From: DATGEO01 sp035310015
Lineage (GTDB): Bacteria; Chloroflexota; Dormibacteria; Dormibacterales; Dormibacteraceae
Assembly: GCA_035310015.1 (NCBI GenBank)
Contig: DATGEO010000081.1
Coordinates: 1-5,812 of the forward strand
Length of the DNA stretch: 5,812 nucleotides
Direction: 5' to 3'
This document shows, one piece after another, positions 1 to 4,756 of this stretch. Below the pieces are notes generated by a model. It did no database searches. It saw only the letters and a list, made by a program, of their open reading frames with translations, and had not been told where the DNA came from. The position numbers and the translations under genes were made by a program. Position 1 is the first letter of the stretch; every line of letters begins with the position of its first letter.

Positions 1-474
1 TACGCCGTCGACCGCGCGCTGGAGACGGTCGCGGCCAAGTCACCGCCGCCCGTGTCCACCGAGTTCGAGCGGGTGACCACCGAGATCGCCCTTGGCACAT
101 CGGTCGAGGACGCGTTGAGTGGCCTGCTGCTGCGCATCGACAGCCCGGACCTCGAGTTCATCGTCACCGCCATCCTCCTGCACGTGCGCGTGGGCGGCAA
201 CCTCGCCGAGGTGCTGGACAACATCTCGGACACGCTGCGCGACCGGCTGCAGACCAAGCGCGACATGGCGGTGCTCACGGCGCAGTCGCGCGCCTCGGCG
301 ACCATCATCACCGGCCTGCCGATCCTGCTGGCCCTGGGCCTCTACGTGTTCGTGCCGGGCTACTTCGCGCCGATGACGAGCACGCTCATCGGCTACATCC
401 TCCTCGGGGTCGCCGGCTTTCTGATCCTGGTCGGCAACGTCCTGATCACGCGCATGACGGCCCTGGAAAGCTGA
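1..474 (+). CDS. tadB: TadB, Tad/type IVc pilus inner-membrane platform protein (3' part only)
   Basis: The reading frame is open from the first base and ends at TGA 472-474, so 157 C-terminal residues are visible and the start lies left of the window. They form most of a GSPII_F (type II secretion F) domain: a soluble helical part (about residues 20-95, including the LEFIVTAILLHVRVGGNLAEV stretch and DNISDTLRDR), then two hydrophobic segments at about 102-120 and 128-149. The family's TadB protein sits in the cytoplasmic membrane next to TadC and links the TadA ATPase to pilin assembly or retraction. Only 14 bases separate it from tadC, which supports a tad operon and the TadB rather than generic PilC/GspF assignment. 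An internal GTG at 52 could be mistaken for a start, but the family domain continues upstream of it. I am confident of the family, slightly less of TadB specifically, because the N-terminal half is not visible. Confidence 0.88.
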   Translation, partial: YAVDRALETVAAKSPPPVSTEFERVTTEIALGTSVEDALSGLLLRIDSPDLEFIVTAILLHVRVGGNLAEVLDNISDTLRDRLQTKRDMAVLTAQSRASATIITGLPILLALGLYVFVPGYFAPMTSTLIGYILLGVAGFLILVGNVLITRMTALES

Positions 475-488
475 GTGTCCCGACGCTG

Positions 489-1385
489 ATGCCGTTCATA
501 GTCGTCGAAGCGATCCTCGCCGGCGTCATCAGCGGCATCGTGGTGATCGCCTTCTTCGTCGCCCTCGACCACAACCGCTCCCAGGTGAAGGCGACGCCGG
601 CCGGCATGTGGACGGCGCCTGTGGAGCGGACGACGGCGCTCAAGCAGCTCGAGGGCTGGATGCGGCCCTTGACGTCGCGGCTGCCCGCGCTGGCCGCGGG
701 CCAGCTCCGCGAGAAGCTCAGCCGGGCAGGTGACCCCGGCAGCCTCACGCCGGCCGGCTTCCAGGCTCTTCGCTACGCGCTCGGCGCGCTGCTGGCGATC
801 GTCGGGCTCACGCTGGGGCTTTTGATCCCGCTGCCGATGTCGGCGCTCGTCGTCGCCCCCCTCGGCGGCGCGATCCTCGCCGCCCTCGGATACATGGCGC
901 CGAGTGTCTGGCTCGAGTTCAAGATCGCGTCCCGCAGGACGCAGATCCAGCGGTCTCTCGCCGAGGCGACCGACCTGCTGACGCTCGTCGTTGAGTCAGG
1001 CATGAGCCTCGACGAGGGACTGCTGAGCATCACCGAGCGGTTCCACAACGCGCTTGGCGACGAGATCGGCAAGGTGCTGCGCGAGATCCGCCTCGGCCGG
1101 CCGCGCATGGGGGCCCTCGAGCACATGGCCGCAGTCTCGGGCGTGCCCGACCTGCACCACCTGGTCGAATCGATCGTGCAGTCCGACCAGATGGGCGTTC
1201 CCATCGCTCGCCTGCTTCGCGTCCAGGCGACGGAGATGCGACGCCGGCAGCGCCAGACCGCGCAGGAACGCGCGGCGCAGGCGTCCTCGCGAATGGTGTT
1301 TCCGATGGTGGGCTGCATCTTCCCCGTGCTCTGGATCGTGCTCCTCGGCCCCGCCCTCATCCAGATCTTCAACTCGATTCATTAG
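489..1385 (+). CDS. tadC: TadC, Tad/type IVc pilus inner-membrane platform protein
   Basis: This 298-residue protein has the TadC layout: an N-terminal membrane segment (about 4-25), a soluble linker, a hydrophobic pair (about 95-137), a GSPII_F domain (about 155-285) and a C-terminal membrane segment (about 269-292). Features typical of the family are the EATDLLTLVVESGMSLDEGL stretch (159-178), the SDQMGVPIARLLRVQATEMR region (232-251) and the Arg/Gln-rich RRRQRQTAQERAAQA before the last membrane helix. By family knowledge it pairs with TadB in the cytoplasmic membrane as the platform for pilin assembly. ATG 489 was chosen because it gives a complete first membrane helix. The nearest purine-rich site is GGAAAG at 465-470, 18 bases upstream inside the end of tadB, so initiation may rely partly on coupling to tadB translation. 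The downstream regulator gene starts directly after the TAG stop at 1383-1385. Confidence 0.92.
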   Translation: MPFIVVEAILAGVISGIVVIAFFVALDHNRSQVKATPAGMWTAPVERTTALKQLEGWMRPLTSRLPALAAGQLREKLSRAGDPGSLTPAGFQALRYALGALLAIVGLTLGLLIPLPMSALVVAPLGGAILAALGYMAPSVWLEFKIASRRTQIQRSLAEATDLLTLVVESGMSLDEGLLSITERFHNALGDEIGKVLREIRLGRPRMGALEHMAAVSGVPDLHHLVESIVQSDQMGVPIARLLRVQATEMRRRQRQTAQERAAQASSRMVFPMVGCIFPVLWIVLLGPALIQIFNSIH

Positions 1386-1733
1386 TTGAGCGCTCGAGCC
1401 GGCCGGCCAACGCAGTCTTTTGCCGATCTCGACAAGCCGCTGTACACCATCAGCGTCGCGGCCGAGATCTTGGAGACGCATCCGCGCACGCTGATGCTCT
1501 ACGAGGACGCGCAGCTGCTGGAGCCGCACCGCACGTCGACCAACCGCCGGCGGTATTCGCAGCGCGACATCGTCAAGGTGCAGGTGATCCAGAACCTGAC
1601 CCGCGAGAAGGGCGTGACGCTCGCGGGCGTCCGCCACATCCTCAGCCTGTTCGAGGTGATGAAGCGCCACAAGGTCGAACCTCCCGTGGAGCTGCGGGAC
1701 GTGTTCGACCGCTACGCGCAGATAATCGCCTAG
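1386..1733 (+). CDS. MerR-family transcriptional regulator, HspR-like
   Basis: This is a 115-residue protein with one MerR-type winged helix-turn-helix at about residues 19-88. The pattern is YTISVAAEILETHPRTLMLY, then LLEPHRTSTNRRRYSQRDI, then a helix ending EKGVTLAGVRHIL. It closely follows HspR-type regulators, which read ISVAA..-HP-TLR-YE..GLL.P.RT and RYS..DI...IQ.L...GV.LAGV. The short tail (89-115) may be a dimerisation helix; no metal-binding cysteines or effector domain is present. The upstream in-frame codon is the tadC stop itself, so TTG 1386 is the earliest start. No clear ribosome binding site precedes it, so coupling to tadC is likely. HspR proteins usually repress chaperone operons, but no chaperone gene is nearby. 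Here it trails pilus genes and could control them, which is inference. GlnR-like or another MerR subgroup is possible. The TAG stop overlaps the rsfS stop on the other strand. Confidence 0.85.
   Translation: MSARAGRPTQSFADLDKPLYTISVAAEILETHPRTLMLYEDAQLLEPHRTSTNRRRYSQRDIVKVQVIQNLTREKGVTLAGVRHILSLFEVMKRHKVEPPVELRDVFDRYAQIIA
1730..1733. other. CTAG palindrome used as stop codon on both strands
   Basis: On + the last three bases (1731-1733) are the TAG ending the MerR-family gene. On - the bases 1732-1730 read TAG and end rsfS. The two converging genes therefore overlap by four bases and have no spacer in which an ordinary terminator could sit. Confidence 0.9.
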
Positions 1734-2077
1734 CTCGCCTTCTTGCGGCGCTTGTGGGCCGGCGCCCACAGGCTCTCGATGTCGTAGTAGCTGCGCTCGC
1801 CCGGAAGGAACACGTGCGCCAGCACCGAGTCGAAGTCCAGCAGCACCCAGCCGGCGTCGTCGTACCCGTCGACGCCGAGGGGCCTGAGCTCCTTCTCCTT
1901 CGCGGCCTCGACCATCCCGTCGGCGATGGCGCGAACCTGGCGGTCGGTCTCGCCTTCGCAGATGACGAAGTAGTCGGCGAGCGAGGTCTTCTCGCGGACG
2001 TCGAGCACCACGCAGTCCCAGGCTTTCTTGTCGACCGCCGCTTGCCGCAGCAGTCGCGCGAGCTGCAGCGGGGTCAA
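1730..2077 (-). CDS. rsfS: RsfS, ribosomal silencing factor
   Basis: This 115-residue protein matches the RsfS (Iojap/YbeB) family along its whole length. Visible signatures are VVLDVREKTSLADYFVICEG (23-42), the TDRQVRAIADG helix (44-54), GYDDAGWVLLDFDSVLAHVF (71-90) and the end motif LPGERSYYDIESLW (91-104), followed by a basic tail KRRKKAS. By family knowledge it binds ribosomal protein uL14 on the large subunit and blocks joining with the small subunit when nutrients are scarce. TTG 2077-2075 was chosen because the resulting MTPLQLARLL aligns with the usual family N-terminus. TTG 2101-2099 would add eight residues (ending RPRG) and shorten the gap to nadD from 35 to 11 bases. Neither has a convincing ribosome binding site. 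The gene is last in the rplU-rpmA-obg-nadD run, a common pairing with nadD. Confidence 0.9.
   Translation of the reverse strand: MTPLQLARLLRQAAVDKKAWDCVVLDVREKTSLADYFVICEGETDRQVRAIADGMVEAAKEKELRPLGVDGYDDAGWVLLDFDSVLAHVFLPGERSYYDIESLWAPAHKRRKKAS
1751..1772. terminator. GC-rich hairpin near the convergent gene ends (possible bidirectional terminator)
   Basis: An exact inverted repeat TGTGGGC (1753-1759) / GCCCACA (1764-1770) with a CGGC loop forms a 7-bp stem. It extends by a T-G wobble and a C-G pair to 1751-1772. It lies inside the 3' end of rsfS (the WAPAHK codons), about 20 bases past the shared CTAG. Neither strand has a T-tract after it, so this is not a standard intrinsic terminator and may be chance in GC-rich coding DNA. 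It is listed because there is no other place for termination between the converging genes. Confidence 0.25.
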
Positions 2078-2112
2078 TCCCCGAGGGCGGACTCTGGCCA
2101 AGTGCTTCTCGA

Positions 2113-2706
2113 TTATGCCCTGTAAAGGTGGTGGGCGGAGATGTAGCGCTCGACCGCCGGCGGCACCATCCCGCCGATGCTCCTGCCGGCCGCGAGGGCG
2201 CGGCGGATCTCGCTGCCGGAGACGGCGGGCGTCGGGCGCGCGCAGAGGATGATCCGGCGCGGGTCGAGGCCGGCGCTCTTCAGCTCCGACTCGCCGGGCG
2301 CGGCGCGGCCGGGCCGGCTGACGGCCACGATCGGGGCCAGCGCGAGGACCTCGTCGGGGCGGTGCCACGAGCGCAGCTGCGAGGCGGCATCCCAGCCGAG
2401 GACCAGGAACAGCTCGGCGTGCGGATTGGCGCCGCGCAGCGCGAGCAGCGTGTCGACCGTGTACGAGGGACCTTCGCGCGTCACCTCGACGTCGGAAACG
2501 GCGAAGCGCGGGTCGCCGGCGATCGCGAGCTTGCACATCTCCAGTCGCTGAGCGGGCGTGGCTTCCGCCGGCGGGCGGTGGGGCGGGCTGCCGGTGGGCA
2601 CGAAGACGAGCTCGTCGAGCTGGGCGCAGTCGGCCGCGGCTTCGGCCACCGCGACGTGGCCGTTGTGCACCGGGTCGAACGTCCCTCCGAGGATTCCGAG
2701 TCTCAC
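2113..2706 (-). CDS. nadD: NadD, nicotinate-nucleotide adenylyltransferase
   Basis: This 197-residue protein has the features of bacterial NadD, which transfers AMP from ATP to nicotinate mononucleotide to make deamido-NAD in NAD synthesis (cytoplasm). At the N-terminus is the nucleotidyltransferase motif LGILGGTFDPVHNGH (residues 3-17, with the HxGH-type N-G-H). PTGSPPHRP follows at about 37-45, SYTVDTL at 81-87, LGWDA at 103-107 and the ATP-binding SGSEIRR at 163-169 (family form: ISSTxIR). Length is normal for the family. GTG 2706-2704 is the start because the core motif begins only two residues later. It overlaps the obg stop as GTGA, so translation is probably coupled. The small departures from consensus (LGWDA for LGADA, SGSEIR for SSTxIR) keep the key serine, isoleucine and arginine. 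Confidence 0.93.
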   Translation of the reverse strand: MRLGILGGTFDPVHNGHVAVAEAAADCAQLDELVFVPTGSPPHRPPAEATPAQRLEMCKLAIAGDPRFAVSDVEVTREGPSYTVDTLLALRGANPHAELFLVLGWDAASQLRSWHRPDEVLALAPIVAVSRPGRAAPGESELKSAGLDPRRIILCARPTPAVSGSEIRRALAAGRSIGGMVPPAVERYISAHHLYRA

Positions 2707-3923
2707 GGTTGGTACTCGAACTCGGCGTCGCCGACGCGGACCGTGTCGCCCGGCTGCGCGCCGGCGGCTTCGAGTGCCTCGTTGACGCCGAGCTTGTCCA
2801 GCTCGACCTGGAACCGCTCGACGGCGCCATCGCTCTCGAAATTGGTGTGCCCCACCAGTCGCTCCACGCGCTCGCCGCGGACGTCGAATCCCCATGAGCG
2901 CTTCTCGACGGTCACGGGCTTGGCGCCGCCCGCGCGGGGGGGCAGCTTCGTAGCCGCGCGCGCCGGCAGCTCGGGCCCCGGTGCACGCTCCACGGCGTCC
3001 AGCATCGCGTGCCGGAGCGCATCGAGGCCTTCGCCGCTCAGCGCCGACACGAAGAGGAGCCCTTTGCGCCGCGACCGCGCCCTGAGCGCGCGAACCTCTT
3101 CGAGGTCGACCTTGTTGACCGCGACGATGTGCGGGCCGGCCGCGAGCGCGGGCGAAAACGCGGCGACCTCCGCGCGCACAGCCTCGAGGCCGGCCCACGG
3201 ATCGGTTGCCGCGCCGTCGACCACGTAGGTGAGCACGCGCGTGCGCTCGACATGACGCAGGAACTTGTGGCCGAGGCCGGCGCCGTGGGACGCGCCCTCG
3301 ATGAGGCCCGGGATGTCGGCGAGCACGAGCCGCCGGTCGCCCTCGATCATCACGCCCAGCTCCGGGTCGAGCGTCGTGAACGGGTAGTCCGCGACCTTCG
3401 GCTGCGCGGCGGTCAGCGCCCGCAGCAGGGACGACTTGCCCGCGTTCGGAGGGCCCACCAGTCCGACGTCGGCGATGAGCTTGAGGTCGAGGACTACGGA
3501 CTTCTCCTCGCCCGGCTCGCCCGGTTCGGCGTGATCCGGCGCCTGTCGCGTGGAGCTCTTGAAATGAACGTTGCCCCGGCCACCGGCTCCGCCGGCGGCC
3601 ACCACCTCCCGTGCGCCGGGATGGTCGAGGTCGGCGATGAGCGCGCCGTCCTGGTCGAGCACGACGGTGCCGACCGGCACGTCCAGCACGAGGTCTGCGC
3701 CCCGCTTGCCGGTCTTGCGGCCCCCGGCGCCGTCTCCGCCCGCGGGCGCCAGGTGGCGTGGCCGGCGCGCGTAGTCGGAGAGGTCCGTCACCTCGTTGGT
3801 GGCGCGAAGGATGATCGATCCGCCGCGACCGCCGTCGCCGCCGTCGGGGCCGCCTCGCGGCGTGAACGGCTCGTGCCGGAACGATGCCGAGCCCTTGCCG
3901 CCATGACCCGCGCGCAGCACCAC
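2703..3923 (-). CDS. obg: Obg/CgtA GTPase, large-subunit assembly factor
   Basis: Using the first GTG at 3923-3921, this is a 406-residue Obg protein. The glycine-rich Obg fold spans about 1-150, with FTPRGGPDGGDGGRGG at 20-35 and AAGGAGGRGNVHFKSSTRQA near 109-128. The G domain has G1 GPPNAGKSS (157-165), the YPFTTLDPELG switch (180-190), G3 DIPG (203-206), G4 NKVD (270-273) and G5 SAL (293-295). A complete C-terminal OCT domain covers about 336-406, including ERVERLVGHTNFESDGAVER and LEAAGAQPGDTVRVGD. By family knowledge Obg binds the 50S subunit and couples its maturation to GTP/ppGpp levels. The true start is uncertain. The frame stays open upstream to a TGA at 3983-3981, and the family N-terminus is recognisable as FIDTARVVLRAGHGG from 3941, yet no ATG, GTG or TTG precedes it. 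A GGGAG site lies at 3946-3942. The gene follows rpmA closely and overlaps nadD by four bases. Confidence 0.93.
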   Translation of the reverse strand: MVLRAGHGGKGSASFRHEPFTPRGGPDGGDGGRGGSIILRATNEVTDLSDYARRPRHLAPAGGDGAGGRKTGKRGADLVLDVPVGTVVLDQDGALIADLDHPGAREVVAAGGAGGRGNVHFKSSTRQAPDHAEPGEPGEEKSVVLDLKLIADVGLVGPPNAGKSSLLRALTAAQPKVADYPFTTLDPELGVMIEGDRRLVLADIPGLIEGASHGAGLGHKFLRHVERTRVLTYVVDGAATDPWAGLEAVRAEVAAFSPALAAGPHIVAVNKVDLEEVRALRARSRRKGLLFVSALSGEGLDALRHAMLDAVERAPGPELPARAATKLPPRAGGAKPVTVEKRSWGFDVRGERVERLVGHTNFESDGAVERFQVELDKLGVNEALEAAGAQPGDTVRVGDAEFEYQP

Positions 3924-3941
3924 GCGCGCCGTGTCGATGAA

Positions 3942-3946
3942 CTCCC
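3942..3946 (-). promoter_or_regulatory. Candidate obg ribosome binding site (GGGAG)
   Basis: Read on -, GGGAG at 3946-3942 is the only Shine-Dalgarno-like stretch between the rpmA stop (3957-3955) and obg. It lies 18 bases before the first GTG (3923), which is long. It is 9 bases before an in-frame ACG (3932-3930) and 3 bases before an in-frame ATC (3938-3936). The spacing therefore argues for initiation upstream of the GTG, but does not prove it. Confidence 0.4.
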
Positions 3947-3954
3947 GGCGGTGG

Positions 3955-4218
3955 CTAGGCCTGGTCGTTCGCTTCGACTGTCACGCGGCGGCCGTCCTTG
4001 CCGACGCGCTCGTACTTCACGTTGCCGGCGACAAGCGCGAACAGCGTGTGGTCGCGGCCGAGGCCGACGCCCGCGCCCGGCGCGATCCTGGTTCCGCGCT
4101 GGCGGACGAGGATGGTGCCGGCGTTGACCGTCTGGCCGGCGTAGATCTTCACCCCGAGCATCTGCGGGTTGGAGTCGCGGCCGTTGCGGGACGAGCCGCC
4201 TCCCTTCTTGTGCGCCAT
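3955..4218 (-). CDS. rpmA: Large-subunit ribosomal protein bL27
   Basis: This is an 87-residue bL27 of normal length. It starts directly with the classic MAHKKGGGSSRNGRDS and carries the family signature ILVRQRGTRIAPGAGVGLGRDHTLFA (about 36-61, given here as its key part), ending KYERVGKDGRRVTVEA. The flexible N-terminal tail reaches toward the peptidyl transferase centre in known ribosomes. There is no N-terminal extension of the kind cleaved by the Prp protease in Firmicutes. ATG 4218-4216 shares its A with the rplU stop (TAATG). A purine-rich run (GGAAGAGAAG), formed by the lysine/glutamate codons at the end of rplU, provides a strong ribosome binding site. The stop is TAG at 3957-3955. 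Identification is near certain. Confidence 0.97.
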   Translation of the reverse strand: MAHKKGGGSSRNGRDSNPQMLGVKIYAGQTVNAGTILVRQRGTRIAPGAGVGLGRDHTLFALVAGNVKYERVGKDGRRVTVEANDQA

Positions 4219-4667
4219 TACTTCTCTTCCTTCGCCTTGGCCTTGGCCGCCGCCTTGGTCGCGCGCGGCTTGCGGGTGGCCTTCTTGGCCGGCTCGTCCT
4301 CTTTCGCCTCCGCCTCCTTTTTTTCCGCGGCCTTGGCGCTGCCGAAGGGCAGGATCTCCAGCGCCGTCAGGTCGGCCCGCGCGCCGCGGTGCACGCGCAC
4401 GCGCTTCTTCGACTTGTAGCGCAGCACCTCGATCCGCGGCCCGCGCCGGTGGGCGAGCACCTTGGCCTCGATCTCGAGCCCACCCACAGCGGGAGCGCCC
4501 ACGCTTATGTCGTCACCGTCGTGGACCAGCAGCACGCGCCCGAAGGTCACCGAGGCGCCGGGCTCGGCGGACAGCCGGTCGACCAGCACGCGGTCGCCGG
4601 GGGCCACCCGATACTGCTTTCCACCGCTGACGACGACGGCCGACAGCGATCCTTCCGGCTTGGGCAC
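4218..4667 (-). CDS. rplU: Large-subunit ribosomal protein bL21 with charged C-terminal tail
   Basis: From GTG 4667-4665 this is a 149-residue bL21. The core runs from AVVVSGGKQYRVAPGDRV (10-27) through VTFGRVLLVHDGD to the signature VLRYKSKKRVRVHRGARADL (81-100) and TALEIL. It binds 23S rRNA in the large subunit. Residues about 109-149 are an extra tail rich in Lys, Ala and Glu, likely disordered. The usual bacterial bL21 is near 100 residues. The start is uncertain. Family alignment (normally M-Y-A-V-V) places residue 1 at the CTG codon 4646-4644, which has a strong GGAAGGA site only 3 bases upstream. The GTG adds seven residues (VPKPEGS) but lacks an upstream ribosome binding site and could be read leaderless from the candidate -10 at 4681-4676. 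A nearby ATG (4677-4675) is out of frame. The stop TAA shares a base with the rpmA ATG. Confidence 0.93.
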   Translation of the reverse strand: MPKPEGSLSAVVVSGGKQYRVAPGDRVLVDRLSAEPGASVTFGRVLLVHDGDDISVGAPAVGGLEIEAKVLAHRRGPRIEVLRYKSKKRVRVHRGARADLTALEILPFGSAKAAEKKEAEAKEDEPAKKATRKPRATKAAAKAKAKEEK

Positions 4668-4675
4668 GGTGCGAC

Positions 4676-4681
4676 ATTGTA
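4676..4681 (-). promoter_or_regulatory. Candidate -10 hexamer upstream of rplU
   Basis: Read on -, TACAAT at 4681-4676 differs from the sigma-70-type consensus TATAAT at one base and stands out in a very GC-rich region. No convincing -35 lies at 16-18 bases; that region is taken up by the right arm and loop of the palindrome at 4692-4712. A transcript starting about 7 bases downstream would begin within a few bases of the rplU GTG. It would provide a separate promoter for the rplU-rpmA-obg-nadD-rsfS genes after rodA. Confidence 0.35.
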
Positions 4682-4690
4682 CCGGGCGCT

Positions 4691-4750
4691 GCCTCCCCAC
4701 TGCGTGGGGAGGTGGCCTCTGGCGCGGAGCGCCACGGGCCGGAGGGGGGC
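4691..4750. repeat. REP-like palindromic intergenic element (two hairpins plus purine tail)
   Basis: The 89-base gap between rodA and rplU (4668-4756) contains a perfect 9-bp inverted repeat. Its arms are CCTCCCCAC (4692-4700) and GTGGGGAGG (4704-4712), with loop TGC. A second hairpin follows, GGCGC (4721-4725) / GCGCC (4729-4733) with loop GGA. GTGGC (4712-4716) can also pair with GCCAC (4731-4735). The element ends with the purine run GGAGGGGGG (4741-4749), whose GGAGG can pair with the CCTCC at the left edge. This layout resembles REP-like dispersed palindromes that I recall from alphaproteobacterial genomes. Only one copy is in the window, so repeat status is unproven. It could instead be an operator or leader structure for rplU, or a rodA terminator, although no T-tract follows on -. 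Confidence 0.5.
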
Positions 4751-4756
4751 GTGTGG

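Noticed and set aside
996..1769. 257-codon - strand open frame across tadC and the MerR gene
   Set aside because: It covers two convincing + strand genes and has no domain; long stop-free antisense frames are expected at this GC content.
1730..2830. 366-codon - strand frame extending rsfS upstream through nadD
   Set aside because: The upstream part is an Arg/Pro/Ala-rich shadow of nadD and obg; RsfS family homology starts at about 2077.
2128..3228. 366-codon + strand open frame opposite nadD and the 3' half of obg
   Set aside because: It is antisense to two conserved genes, with low-complexity composition and no family signature.
3570..3850. GCC/CCG-rich repeats suggesting a tandem repeat array
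   Set aside because: These are glycine codons of the Obg glycine-rich domain read on the opposite strand, not a DNA repeat.
3009..4127. 372-codon + strand open frame opposite obg and rpmA
   Set aside because: It lies antisense to well-supported Obg and bL27, is dominated by Arg/Ala/Gly as expected of a shadow frame in GC-rich DNA, and shows no recognisable domain.
4692..4712. Perfect hairpin as an intrinsic terminator of rodA
   Set aside because: On the - strand it is followed by a GC-rich stretch, not a T-tract, and the wider palindromic layout fits a REP-like or regulatory element better.
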